Positions 33,676 through 44,945 of a stretch of DNA of 64,000 bases are shown one piece after another. Location of the stretch: the NCBI GenBank assembly GCA_905147135.1, contig LR990041.1:15127907-15191906 (forward strand), read 5' to 3'. Numbering within the stretch: position 1 is the stretch's first letter; the number at the start of each line of letters is the position of its first letter. The notes beneath the pieces were generated by a model. That model saw only the letters and a list, made by a program, of their open reading frames with translations, ran no database searches and was not told where the DNA came from. The DNA is from Blastobasis lacticolella (lineage: Eukaryota > Arthropoda > Insecta > Lepidoptera > Blastobasidae). The translations under genes and the position numbers were made by a program.

Positions 33676-33802
33676 GTATGTTTCTTCGTGTTTGATATTA
33701 GTGTCAAAGTATTTATTTATTTATAATATAAGTAGGTAATCTGTCTTTCAAACCAAGTTACAGTCCAGAAAAGGTAAACAAACAACTTACCGAATTTGTA
33801 AA

Positions 33803-33880
33803 ATAGCACCCATAACACAAGCTTCATGTGCTATGGCTACATGGCGCTGTCTGATTTGTCCAAGCATGTTTATTTAAATT
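33803..33880 (+). repeat. Dispersed repeat tail, also at 730-800
   Basis: AGCACCCATAACACAAGCTT then ATGGCGCTGTCTGATTTGTC and an ATTTATT-rich end, matching 730-800. A short retroposon tail in the intron after 33675. Confidence 0.7.
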
Positions 33881-34174
33881 TTATTTATTGGACTCTCGCG
33901 CTATCTACCTTTTTTAATAGCGTGGGTTTTTAGGTTTCAAAAAGATGAAAGTGCGTTGTTTTACGTACATCGTTTCTGGACTGTTTACGTAAAATACTTC
34001 AGTATCTATAGGTATATATAATATGGGCAAAGAGTGAGGCCGACTCGCCCATGGGCGAGGAATAGTTTTGTAGCAATAAAGGGGTCTCTATAGTGTGAAT
34101 GTTTTGTCAAATTAAAGCCCTAATTACGTGTTTATGCATTGTTTATTTGCATTAGCCTCCAACAACCCATGGTC

Positions 34175-34425
34175 CTCCTAACCAGGGTATCGACCTTGAT
34201 TGCGGATCGCCGCGGGAGATGCGCCGGGGCTCTTGCTAGTTGCCACGTACGCACTGCTTGACACATTGTTTACAGTACATTCTGTAGGCACGTTTCTACT
34301 TTCTGGAGCTTTCACGCAGCTTTTCAACGCAGCAGGATCTACACTCCTTCGCTCTTGATGGATGTACTCTCGCTTACGAGTTGGATACCTTCTCAACCGC
34401 CCGGCCACCGACGCTCTCCGTATAA
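34175..34425 (-). mobile_element. tRNA-type SINE, minus strand
   Basis: The minus strand begins GAGAGCGTCGGTGGCCGGGC, then GGTTGAGAAGGTATCCAACT and CGTAAGCGAGAG. The TGGCCGGGCGG part resembles a Pol III A box of a tRNA, and the same tRNA-like head (GAGCGTCGGGCGATTGAG, CCAACTCGTAAGTGAGAG) occurs at 60990-60940 followed by a B box. The body here differs from that at 60.8 kb. Confidence 0.65.
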
Positions 34426-34883
34426 AGCGATATTACATTAAATTCCAAACAATAAAAGAATAATATGAATTTAAGATAACTACAGTATCATACGTAATGT
34501 GGGACTACCAAACCCTTGGGTCGCTTGAAAACTCGGCAACACCCATTGTCATCCTGCCTGACCGAAAACGTGAGGTCCGTTAGTAACTTATTTCACGCGC
34601 GGTTTCGTCCAAATTATTATTTGTAGTCCTTTTTGAACGTACACTCTCTTTTCTGGAGCATGACTACTATCACACAACCTTCTATAGATAGACTTCTTTA
34701 CTCTTTAATGGATGAGCAGCTAGTACCAGTTCTTGACTCGTCGATGGTCGAATGCAAAAAGTGAGCGTTGCGGCCGTGCGCTGAATTTGACATCACCATT
34801 GATCGACGTGGCACTTCGATCGACGTTGCGTTTCCCAGTCAATAGACTGTTTACTTCATTATTTATTATCTTATTATTTCCAG
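34426..34883. other. Intron sequence before 34884, nothing recognised
   Basis: Unique-looking AT-rich sequence with no repeat match inside the window and no coding potential beyond short frames. Confidence 0.4.
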
Positions 34884-34993
34884 CACTTGAAAAAAGAGAA
34901 ATCTAGAATGTTTTTCGAACAACTGCTACCCAAAATCATTGATTTAGCGCTGGAGCTGCCGAAATTAGTTTCAACTTCGATCCCACTGCTTAA
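34884..34993 (+). CDS. Parg: Parg exon, accessory domain helix
   Basis: 110-bp exon after acceptor TTTCCAG (ends 34883), with donor GTGAGT at 34994 and phase 2 at the end. It encodes HLKKEKSRMFFEQLLPKI followed by DLALELPKLV and IPLL, matching the PARG helix that ends in a conserved I-P-L-L-K. The split lysine codon is completed by the first base of the exon at 35583. The intron before it carries a tRNA-type SINE in antisense. Confidence 0.92.
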
Positions 34994-35339
34994 GTGAGTG
35001 TAATTCAATATTTAATTATTTAACCTTATTTTATACAATACAATAAATATGATCGTAAAAATAAGATTCACGCAGGTTACTGTTTATTTTATAATGAAAT
35101 GTCTTACAGCCAACCTCCTGGAGAGAGGTCTGATGAATACGAGAGAGGCTGGATTAGACATATCTACCTAATCTAACTACATGCATAATATTACCTACAC
35201 ATGTAATGAATTACGTAAATACTAAATAAATCTGCATTTGAGTGAAAGATTTGTTCCCTTTGGTCGACTACGGCCCTTTTACCACATTTAATAACGGGAT
35301 AAATTATATCAACTGGCCCGCCACGACTTCGATAGTGTG

Positions 35340-35490
35340 CCATCCTATAAACTTCACTCATGAATCACTCTATATATATTATTGAAAACTGCATGAAAAT
35401 CCGTTCGGTAGTTTTCGAGTTTATCGTGGACAGAGAAACAGACAGAGAGCGTGGAACTTTGTTTTATAATATGTAGTGAAATAGTAGGAA
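35340..35490 (+). repeat. Dispersed repeat, FTATAAT-tailed family
   Basis: GCATGAAAATCCGTTCGGTA, TTTTCGAGTTTATCGTGGAC, GACAGAGAGCGTGGAACTTT and TTATAATATGTAGTG form the end of a very common lepidopteran repeat. Related wording occurs at 2510-2570 and 46130-46230. Confidence 0.6.
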
Positions 35491-35582
35491 GTAAATAAAT
35501 GCGACAAACAACCTACGCCATTGATATGTGACGTTGATCGAGGCCTTAACAAAATTTTAAGGCTATGGGTTTTTCTTCGCAG

Positions 35583-35726
35583 AAAGAATCGAAATCACAG
35601 CATAATCCTCACGCAGCACCAAGTGGCTAGCCTGCTCGCCAACGCGTTCCTGTGCACCTTCCCCTTCCGGAATAGCAATGATCCGTCGTCTGTGTACGCG
35701 AACTACCACAAGATCAATTTTTCTAG
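35583..35726 (+). CDS. Parg: Parg exon, N-H-S-I / LLANAF segment
   Basis: 144-bp exon starting after CTTCGCAG (ends 35582) and ending at a GTAAGT donor (35727), phase 2 to phase 2. It contains NRNHSIILTQHQVASLLANA followed by FLCTFPFRN, one of the most conserved stretches of metazoan PARG (N-H-S-I...Q-x-A-S-L-L-A-N-A-F-x-C-T-F-P). It ends YHKINFSR, matching the segment leading into the macrodomain-like catalytic core. No lesion is visible. Confidence 0.96.
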
Positions 35727-36211
35727 GTAAGTTGTAACAGTAGGTATCTAGGTAGGTAATGTACCTACTTTCATACAGCATTAAGGATGACCAATGACAA
35801 TGACTATTGTTATACCTAAAACATTTTATTAATAGAATAGTCATTGGGTGGGTGGTACATATTTAAGCGAAACATTTTAAGTTTAGGTTGTGTTGTAGTT
35901 AGTATGCGCAAGTATGCTATTATACTACATGATGCTATAGTATCGTAGTATATTCTCAATGTCAATTTCACGATGTTTTTCAACATATTTGCGAGGAAAT
36001 ATTTTAAATATCAACATACTTACATTTGGCAAAGCCGAAACTTTATGTCGTAGGCGCGCGCTAACAACTTCTTACACTTCGTGAACCGCGTTTTAAAATT
36101 ATCTCGCTTTTGGTAGTTTTTTTCTATTTCAGGAAATAATTCGAATGTTGTTTCCTCTCCTCGCGTACCGCTAAATATTATACTAATATAATTTTATTGT
36201 TGCTCCGGCAG

Positions 36212-36289
36212 GCTGTATGAAGCGGTGGCTACACGCGGTACGCTAGAGAAACTGTGCTGCATCATCAACTACTTCGATCAAGTGGTCAG
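36212..36289 (+). CDS. Parg: Parg exon, short macrodomain exon
   Basis: 78-bp exon between acceptor CCGGCAG (ends 36211) and a GTATAA donor at 36290. It encodes LYEAVATRGTLEKLCCIINY followed by FDQVV, matching the K-L-x-x-L-x-x-Y-F-x-x-V segment of PARG. Both boundaries are phase 2. The donor is slightly weak (GTATAA), but the join to the exon at 39859 gives a correct family alignment (YFDQVVR-KMPDGVVTYSRR). The following intron contains a 5S-derived SINE and an LTR element. Confidence 0.92.
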
Positions 36290-36349
36290 GTATAACTGCT
36301 TTCATTGTAATCAATTGCCTCATTATTAATATTTCTGTTCTATAACTTT

Positions 36350-36559
36350 AGAAGCGACACTTGTCTAGTAGCAGCGTGCTTGCGAGACCGATTACCAAGG
36401 TTAAGCAATGCTCGCAATGTCTGGGAACTGGATGGATGACCGTTTCGTACTTTGAGTCTTGTCGAACTTCTGCACCGTAACGGGCTCGCCACTCGTTAGT
36501 TGTGCCTCCTTATACCGTTGGCGAAGCGAGGTTGACCCAGGTCATCCGCTGGGACCCAG
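36350..36559 (+). mobile_element. 5S rRNA-derived SINE (SINE3 type), 5' part
   Basis: GAGACCGATTACCAAGGTTA, AGCAATG...GGGAACTGGATGGATGACCG corresponds to the internal promoter half of 5S rRNA (C-C-G-A-T-C-A-C-C-G-A-A-G-T-T-A-A-G-C and G-G-A-T-G-G-G-T-G-A-C-C; box at 36430-36441). The non-5S body (AACTTCTGCACCG, GCGAAGCGAGGTTGACCCAG, TCCGCTGGGACCC) also appears in the minus-strand copy at 44755-44945. It is interrupted at 36559 by an LTR element, with the SINE continuing at 39600 (CCGGAGACTGGATGAACAGT). Confidence 0.75.
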
Positions 36560-39500
36560 TGTAGTGTGTGCACGCCCCTCTCCCCTGTTTTAGTATATAT
36601 AAAGTGCAACCATAATGTAATATTAGTCAATATACGTCTGAACGCAATTAGTGTTTTTCATTCATTTCGCCACCCATGCATGGCGACCCTGAAATTAAAG
36701 AAATAATTTGAAAAAAGCAGTCATAAAAAATATATATATAAATAACGAAATGGAGCACACGTTTTGAAAAAATTAAGAGAAGGAACAAATAATTTATAAT
36801 TATGAAAACAAAAGTAAATAATTTGGGTTTAAAATGTGTGAAGCTGCCGGGAGATAAGTATAGAAGTCTGAGGGATGTAGGAGACCGCAGCCTGACAAAT
36901 GGTCATTGGAGAGCAAATTGTAGTTGTTGGAGCTGGAGGAAGTGTGATTATACCGGTAAAGTGGCGGAAAGTGTTTAGTGCATTAAAAAAAAGTTGATTG
37001 TTTTTAGATAGTTATTAGGTTTATTGGTAAATGGTAGGTAGTGAATAATAAGTTTCCTAATTGGTCGCTTGTTGACAATACTTCAAGGTTCTTATCTAAA
37101 AGTTCAGCTCTAAATAATCAGGTAAGTGACACACACTTGTAAAAAGAAATGTTTCTCGGAGATTTCAATTAGGTTAAACAGCGCTGATACAACACTAATT
37201 ATTCTGATAAATCATAATTATTCAAGACAAATTCAAAGAAATATTTAAATATATCTCATACTAATTTGTGTTTTAATAACATAATATCATACAACATTTT
37301 ACTATTTGTTCATAAAAAATTACAATCAATAAGTTTAATTATGTAGGTCTTCGTAACGCTCATAACTCATAACATGTTGCGAAACATCAAAGTGCCTGTT
37401 GAGTGCATTCCATGCAGCGATGCGGCGACACCACCAAGATGCTGACTATGCACAACGTGCGTGGTTGCGCATAGCAACAGTGATGCATAGTAATAAATTT
37501 ACGTGACCAATCACCTCATTCAAAAGTTTGTTTTACGATAAAATCATAAAAATTTAAAAGAATGTGTAACATTTGCTATAATTGAATAAATTAAAGCATA
37601 TGTTGAGTTTTACGTTAGCTAAGTCATAGCCTCAGAAAGCACTAGGTAAATAGACATACAGATTGTACCTAGAAGTAGCCGCGTAAAATTAAATATTGTG
37701 TAGGAGTAAGGCATAACCTGTATATGTGATCGTTTGTCCAGTTTTACTTAATGTCGAAGAGTGATTATGATAAAGTATTTATTTAAAAATTAATGTAATG
37801 TTTAGGGGATTACCGAAAGTTAACGTGTTTATGGAAATGTATTATTCACAGCGTTGTATGAAGCATCGTTTTGTGTATACAGACTAGCTTCACTGCGTCT
37901 GTATAATACATTTAGGTACATAGGTTGTGCAATGATAAGGTATGTGCAATGGGCTATGAAAGGTACTCGTATTTGTTTTGTTTGTTGGTAAGATTGTCTG
38001 CACATTTTGTGACAATTGACTGTAAGCACCATTGTCACCTGCTAATTATGATTAGCTGTTGGTTTTGATTATCGATTGATAGGTATGATGAAATTGTATT
38101 AAGTGGAAATTTGGTAGTTGTTATGGTAGATAGAATTCAAGCGTTTTGATAAAAGTCTTATGGAAATAGAAATAAAAAATGAAAATTTGATATTGGTTTT
38201 GTTAGTTAAGTAGCTTAGATAAAGCGATAAGAGATTGGGGAATCTTAGGGTTAATAGAAATTAAACGAATGGATTGATCACCCACGAGTTGCAATGACTT
38301 CTGTTAAATAAAAATTCTAATCAGCTGGTGATTGATAAAAGGAAAGGAAATATGCATAATTTACCATAACAGTCAACGAAGGTACACAAGTACCTATAAA
38401 AGTACAATCCTACAGTAAGGGAACAATCCTTATTTCCATCATGGGCGAAACGAGCTTTCCCCGTGAGGATAGTTGGAGATGTTATTGTCTTAAAATATGT
38501 CCTTTACTTTAATAAATAGCGAAATGCTATGTTTAGATAGGTAGACCGGTTCTCTATACGAATAAAGGCGCGCGAGTACGCAGCATTGGAAGGTTCTGGC
38601 TATTTACTTTTATGAGAGTGCACTTGAGTAATATAATGAAAAAAGTAAGATACTTTTATATGAAGTATAAAAATGTATGAAATATATATGACTGGCGCCC
38701 ATTAAATAATGTGTCTCGTGTACCTTACCTAAGTATAAAAAGTAAACGATACTATGCGATTACTTTGGATGTGAATGTTACTTAGTTATTTTTTAATAAG
38801 AAAATATGAACATAATTACAGTGAATTTGTGAAATGAACATGGAAGACGAGCAAAACTATTTGTAAAAAGAAAAGTCGTACTATGAGTAAACTAGGAAAT
38901 ATTAGAAATATATTTAAAGTAACGGGTTTAAATATAGTAAATAATTAAATATGATCATTTAGGAGTGCGTGTGTCACTTCACTTCATTTCACTTAACTAA
39001 AAACAAAAATCAAGTACTTATTGAAATTTTAAAATAAGTATATTGTGAACATAGCGAATTTGTTGGTATGTAATTACTTACCTAATTAGATACCTTAATA
39101 TGTAATTATAAATTTAAGTGCTTGTATTGTTTTCATGGTGTACCTCCTAATTTATAATTACATATTAAGGTATCTAATTAGGTAAGTAATTACATACCAA
39201 CAAATTCGCTATGTTCGCTAAAACTAGCATAAGTATATCTAACACAATTATAATCAATAGAACAGAACAAAACTATAAGACGTATTTTTACATATCTAAT
39301 TCTCTAATAAACTCTGACAAAACAGTTTGTAATAATTATGAGGGTACAAAAGGTAATTAATATAAGTAACTTAAACAGAATTTTTATTTCAATAATAAAT
39401 TAAAAATTAAAAATTTTATTCATGTGTAAAAATTTTTATCAATTTAATAGAACCTGTATTGTCTAAAAAATTTCTAAATAAGTAATCGTTTTTATTTCAA

Positions 39501-39599
39501 TAACGGGGAGGTGTAATATGTGCATGCCCCTCTCCCTCTTTTAGCATATAGGTGCAACCATAATGTCAGTGTTTTTCATTTATTTCGCCACCCATTGCA
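36560..39599 (+). mobile_element. Non-coding LTR element (LARD/TRIM-like)
   Basis: Terminal direct repeats TGTAGTGTGTGCACG...CACCCATGCA (36560-36680) and TGTAATATGTGCATG...CCCATTGCA (39512-39599) share CCCCTCTCCC, TTTTAG-ATATA, GTGCAACCATAATGT and GTGTTTTTCATT-ATTTCGCCACCCAT. The left repeat is followed by a primer-binding-like TGGCGACCCTGAAATTAAAG (36681). The right one is preceded by a purine tract ACGGGGAGG. The 2.8-kb interior has no gag/pol frames. It sits inside the 5S-type SINE. The second LTR lacks about 30 bp. No clean target duplication, suggesting age. Confidence 0.72.
39047..39216. repeat. 68-bp perfect inverted repeat, 34-bp loop
   Basis: 39047-39114 (GAACATAGCGAATTTGTTGG ... 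TAATTATAAATT) is the exact reverse complement of 39149-39216, read base by base. The spacer is TAAGTGCTTGTATTG... to CTCCT (34 bp). Very AT-rich arms. It lies in the interior of the LTR element. Confidence 0.95.
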
Positions 39600-39660
39600 C
39601 CGGAGACTGGATGAACAGTTTAGGATTCCGTGACGGTATTTTTTTTATATTATGTTTGAC
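39600..39660 (+). repeat. 5S-derived SINE, 3' part
   Basis: CCGGAGACTGGATGAACAGT then TTAGGATTCCGTGAC corresponds to the other copy's GGAGACCCTAGGACTAGTTG and AACAGTTTCAGGCACCACG (minus strand of 44810-44760), so it is the displaced 3' end of the SINE begun at 36350. Confidence 0.6.
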
Positions 39661-39858
39661 ACTGTGTTCACCATTTCCATCATTCCGTTGACCAGACACT
39701 GCGTATCAACGTTCTCTGTTCTGAATTACCACACTTCGATCTATAGCCCACCTGTCAGACATTATATGCTCAAAACCTCCAATTCCAACTGATATAAAGG
39801 TGGTTTGTTCAAGTGGTTTTTATGGACCGTTGAATAGTCAATTGATTTCATCACGCAG

Positions 39859-40026
39859 GAAAATGCCGGATGGCGTGGTGACGTACTCGCGTCGATACGT
39901 CGACAGCCATCAGTGCCCGCGCTGGGACAAGGCCACTGCATGTTTCCAAGAGTTGGTCTTGCATGTCACACGAGACTTGAAGATCGAAGACGCCGACGGC
40001 CTCATACAGATGGATTTCGCCAACAA
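39859..40026 (+). CDS. Parg: Parg exon, GVVTYSRR to DFANK
   Basis: 168-bp exon after CACGCAG (ends 39858), with donor GTAAGT at 40027. It encodes GVVTYSRRYV, then LVLHVTRDLKIEDADGLIQM and DFANK. These match the PARG motifs G-x-V-T-[FY]-x-R-x and E-x-x-x-G-[ML]-[LI]-Q-x-D-F-A-N-[RK], which lead directly into the catalytic glycine-rich loop on the next exon. The hAT element of 40123-42942 starts 96 bases after the donor, entirely within the intron. Confidence 0.97.
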
Positions 40027-40122
40027 GTAAGTTTGGACACATATAAATGTATTTACGGCAAAATGTGGTTTCTGCCTATATTTTCGAGAAAGGATCGTCA
40101 CTTAGTTTTGTTGGCCTAGAAC

Positions 40123-42942
40123 TAGAGAATACAATCCCGGGATCCCGGGATCCCGACCGTTTTCTGGCCCCGAAAATCCCGGGACTGTACTTGGCTAATC
40201 TCGGGATTTTCGGGATTGCCACAAACAAGTCTAGTTTGTATTCCGTAGTCCGTTGCGCCTTAAAAATAACCTTGCCTAGATTATTTTAATACATTACGAC
40301 AAAAAGCAACTCGTACAATACGTAGGTACCCACTATTTACTACACAGGTACAGTCCTAATAATATGTTTGTCGTAGAACTTAGAAGGGACTTCCCCACTC
40401 GGAATACTTTTATACAATACTCTTAAGGTAATTCCCGAACAAACCAACAGGGGAATCACCCGATCATCTCATATCATAATATTTTGCGGGTATTTCCCGT
40501 CGGGGATTCCCTGTACGAAAGTATAAATATGCAAATCAGGCTTTATTTTTTCATTTATTGTTCTGTCACTGTCAGTGACGGGTTACGTAGGCTACGTCAG
40601 TGACGACGGGTTATGTAGGCTACGTCATTAAAATTTAAAAGTTAATTATCTGAAATTAAGTATTTGAAATGGCCAGAGACTTTGTTAAACATAAAAAAGA
40701 CAGTGATACGACGTCAGTGTGGAGTTATTATTTAGTTGCGAAGGACGAGAATAGTGCTAAATGTAAGCGATGCCCAGCCATCCTCAAGACTTTGGGTGGA
40801 TCAACTAAGGGATTACATACACATTTGTTATCAAAACATAACATCAATATTTTTTATATCAGCAGCAGGTTATATCAGCTTCAACAAGTCAAGATTCTGA
40901 AAATCTGAACACAGCACCGCCGCCAGCCAAGCGAAAGTTAGATAATTATTTTACTAAAAGTGCCGACGATAGCCTGGATGATATTTTGGCAAGAATGATT
41001 GCATTAGATGGATTTCCATTCAGTGTATTCATAACCTCACATGATTTGAGAAAATTGCTCTTAGCAAAATACACGGATTTACCAAAGTCAGCCGTCACTG
41101 TTAGAAAACGTGTTATGAATTACAGTGAAAAAATCAGAAAGCAAGTAACTGCAGAATTAAAACATTTGAAAAGTGCAGGTGAAAGATTTAGTCTTTCTTT
41201 CGACGAGTGGACTTCAACTTCCAATAAACGATACATGGCGGTCAACGTTCATTCATATAAAAAATTTTGGAACTTAGGACTTGTTCCTATTTACGATAGT
41301 ATGACAGCTGAAAATTGTCTTCGTATATTGCAAGAGCGTCTAAGTAAATTTGACATTTCCCTAGAAACTGACATCGTGGCTATTGTAACCGATGGACCGA
41401 ATGTTATGATAAAGGTGGGGCGGCTTGTTTGCACTGAACAACAACTGTGTCTCGCACATGGTATCAATTTGGCGGTCTGTGATGTGCTTTATGAAAAACA
41501 TAATAATTTGCAAGATAGCCCTACCTCAGATGATACTATAAATGAACCAGCTGTGACTGTTGATTATATGGACGACAGCGATGATGAACACCATTTAGAA
41601 GACTTAGACGTCCAGAATCAGGTTTAATCGTAATGTCACAAAATGATCTTGCGCCAGAACACGTACCAGAGTTAACACAATATGAAAATATTAATGAGCT
41701 GATAAAGAAAATCCGCAAAGTTGTAGTGTATTTCAAAAGATCTCCATTGAAAAATGAAACAGTACTTCAAAAATATGTGAAAATTGAACATGGAAAACAG
41801 TTGTCACTTCTTTTGGACTGTAAAACCAGGTGGAATAGTCTTTTAACAATGCTGGAGCGATTTTATCTTTTAAAAGCATGCATTCAAAAAGCTCTTATAG
41901 ATCTCAATCATCCAATTCGTTTAGAAGATGTTGATTTTGAATTGGTAAATAAAATTGTTAATGTGCTGACCCCAATTAAATTGACAGTAGAAGCAATCTG
42001 TCGGCGAGATGCTAATTTATGCACAGCTGATGCCGCTTTGAAATTTCTTATAAAACAACTGTCTAGCAAAAACTCAGCACTTGCCAAAAAAATTAAAACA
42101 TCCTTAGTGGAACGTATAAAGCAACGACGAAGTGATGATTTAACTGGCGTGTTAAATTATTTACAAAATCCACGAATGTATGTTGAAAATCAGTTATTAT
42201 CGGATTTGGAATGGCACGACTTATTTCCAGTTCCGACACAGGCTTTAGTGAGGAAGCAAATAAAGAGTATTGTTAAAAGACTTAATAGTCGAGATTACAC
42301 GGAAGAAGAAGCAAGGTCAGGATCACAAACAGATGATGAGCTAAGGTCAGAAACCTCCCAACCCCAATTGACATTAAAGGAAAAGTTACAGCTGGAAATT
42401 AACAAGAGTATGAAATCCCCAGTTCCTGAAGTACAAGTACAAAATGAATTGGGGTTGGCAAATAGTATTAGACGTGAAATGAGCCTGTTCGAAAATGGAG
42501 GAGTTCGTGGATATCACTTAGAAACAGCATATAAGTATCTATTGTCTATTCCTCCAACCAGCGTAGAAGCTGAACGAGCGTTTTCAGCTGCTGCTTATGT
42601 TGGCAATAAACTACGAAGCAGGCTCGGAAGTCAAACATTGGATGCTTTGATATTTCTGCGATTATATTTTCGAAATTCTAAATAGTTATTTTGTGCTGTT
42701 TTTTAATTTCTTGCAAAAGTATAGTATTTTTTGGTTTGTGTTTTTTCTTTTCTTATTATTATTCTGATTTGTGTTGTGCAAAGACATTAAAGACATTTTT
42801 TTTAATTACTCGTGTTTTTTTTATTTTAGCCCAATTAGAAACCACATAGTCTAATCCCGGGATAAGCCCGGGATCCCGGGAAATGGCTTCAAAAATCCCG
42901 TAAGCCCGGGATTGAAAAACATGCTCGGGATTGTATTCTCTA
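40123..42942 (+). mobile_element. hAT DNA transposon with perfect 8-bp target duplication
   Basis: Terminal inverted repeats TAGAGAATACAATCCCG (left end 40123, right end 42942 as its reverse complement) are flanked by identical 8-bp CCTAGAAC (40115-40122 and 42943-42950), the hallmark of hAT insertion. Subterminal regions are packed with CCCGGGATCCCGGGATCCCG and related CCCGGGAT units on both sides. The transposase gene lies on the + strand (40669-42685). It is inserted in the Parg intron after 40026. Confidence 0.95.
40669..42685 (+). pseudogene. hAT transposase, two frameshifts
   Basis: Three frames in order. The BED zinc finger (40669-40855) reads VWSYYLVAKDENSAKCKRCP with H-x-H-x(4)-H (THLLSKH). 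The central part (about 40870-41627) has PPPAKRKLDNYFTK, FDEWTSTSNKRYMAVNVH, VAIVTDGPNVMIKVGR and CLAHGINLAVCDVLY, the RNase H-like catalytic core. The C-terminal part (41633-42685) has LDCKTRWNSLLTMLERF, LTPIKLTVEAIC and the dimerisation block YKYLLSIPPTSVEAERAFSA then LGSQTLDALIFLRL. Frame changes fall near 40855 (in an AT homopolymer-rich stretch) and 41625. Almost complete but not translatable as one protein. BED-plus-hATC order is standard for the family. Confidence 0.93.
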
Positions 42943-42950
42943 CCTAGAAC

Positions 42951-44754
42951 TGATTGAAATATTAACAAAGGCCTAAAATTGAAAGTCAAGTTATTGATCA
43001 TTCAGGGACAATTTGTCTTTTTTCAAATTTGAAAATTACATAAGTTTCACGAAACGAAAACGATTAAAATATCCACCTGTGGAGTCTCGTCGATGGGTCC
43101 TAGTGAAATGGGGATAAACCATAGAACAAAAGTAGACACAAGGAAGCGCCCGAGAAAATATTTACCAATTACGAACGGGGCACTGAAATCGCTACCGCCA
43201 TGTTGATCTGCCACGATCGGCCGTTGTTGAGCGTATGATATAACTTTGTCGCGGCGTACAGATTCAAATTAGTATTTGTTACCTATTCAAATTTTTATTT
43301 CCGTTTTTACTAGCCTTTATTTAACTTGCGCTGTTCGTATGTAATTTGCAAACCAATTTTCGACCATTTATTGATATCCGATGAAAGTTAAATTTTATAC
43401 CTATGTAACTTGGATGACAATGAATTAATATAGTACCATGAAGCTGGTCTAATAATGGAGTTGTAAGGTGGTCATAGGAACTAATTAACGCAATAAGATA
43501 ACCCCATCGTGTTTGGGCTATTTGGAATTGTCGAGACCATTAGAAGGTACGATACTGCACAATAAAAGTTCGTTATGAAAACATTATTTTCATTTCTGAA
43601 CTTATTAAATGTTGCTATATATAATGACATCAGATGTAAAGCAAATAAACAAATTATATGTGCTGAAACTAAATTTGTATAAGTTGATGGCATTATTTTA
43701 CCCTCGCTAAGCTCCAGATTCTACTGGGTCGCTGCGCTTGTGATTCAAAGTACGACCCCCCGAGGAAACAATTAGTTTTGAGACTGATTTGATACACTCT
43801 ATATTTGCCACACTTTACACTCCCCCTCTATGAGTCGACGATGGTCATAGAAAATAGTCGAGAATGTGTAAACCTTGTCGGTTTCTTTTTTCATATTTAT
43901 CGATTAGTTTACCTTTGTTCCACCCAGAAAGCCAAGTTTGATAACCAGTTATATCGGGAGAACATTCCTTTTGCGGAGAAAAATGCAAAAAGTTGGATTA
44001 AGGAAAATTATATATTACCAATCGCGTACCATCAGGCAAGTTTGCCTTCCTCTTAAATAAAAAAATTGAAATGGAATATGGCTCGATCGGCGACCCACCG
44101 GAGCTAACACGATCACAAAATAGAGAACTAGCAGAAGGTCCACTCCCGTCGTCTTTGTAAATTATGACTAAACCTTGCCGACTCACTAGGGTTGTTACTG
44201 TATATATTGTGAATTTTGAAAAGAGTATTTAATAGATCAAATAGAATTTTAAAGATCGTTCACAATAACATGTCCCTTGCAAAGTACCAATCTAATCCTT
44301 GCCATAATGTGATCATAATTGCTTTTCAAACTGTTCAGATTGTGTTCAAGTGTATCAGATTTTCCAAGCCAGCTTCAAACATTATGCCTTTAGTAAACGT
44401 AATTATAAATGACTGTTCATTCACTTTTTTTAAATTTTTGCCACTTAATTACGTCATCAGACTCTTATAACCTTTCCCTGCAATTCAATTCATTTATAAA
44501 TGAAAATTTACACGTCAAATGTTATCCCCCAGGCTAACAGTTGTTGTTGTTATTGTTGTTGTCTGCCCAGGGATTTGACCCACTACGAGGTAATCAATTG
44601 AATTGAAAATTTCATACACATATAAATTGATGAAAATGCAATATTATGGTATTAGTCAGTTAATCTGATGATGGAGAAGGAAGGTGATCAGCGATTTTTT
44701 TTATATTAAACTAGACAGTCATTTCCGACTAGAAACCTTTAAGGGGGCCATTAC
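42951..44754. other. Intronic sequence, no gene recognised
   Basis: Short frames such as 43805-44056 (YRLVYLCSTQKAKFDNQLYR) have no domain I know. Bases 44515-44590 can fold (GTCAAATGTTATCCC ... GGGATTTGAC) around a GTTGTTGTTATTGTTGTTG tract. Otherwise plain AT-rich sequence. Confidence 0.4.
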
Positions 44755-44945
44755 GGTTTCTTATTCTATTAAAAACTGACACGTGGTGCCTGAAACTGTT
44801 CAACTAGTCCTAGGGTCTCCAGCGGAAGACTATGGTCAACCTCGCTTCATCATTGGCATTAGAACTCTTAGCGGTGCTGAAGTTTGACTAGCCTCAAAGT
44901 CTGAAATGGTCACCCATCAGCTCTTGGACTTATTAAGTAATCTTA
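44755..44945 (-). mobile_element. 5S rRNA-derived SINE, second copy
   Basis: The minus strand reads AGCTGATGGGTGACCATTTC (box at 44908-44918), GACTTTGAGGCTAGTCAAAC, TTCAGCACCGCTAAG, GCGAGGTTGACCATAGTCTT, CCGCTGGAGACCCTAGG. It matches 36425-36559 in the same order. The 5' half of the 5S part is missing (truncated). Confidence 0.7.

Noticed and set aside
43805..44056. 83-codon frame as host or transposon gene
   Set aside because: No recognised motif and no splice or element context; left as unassigned.
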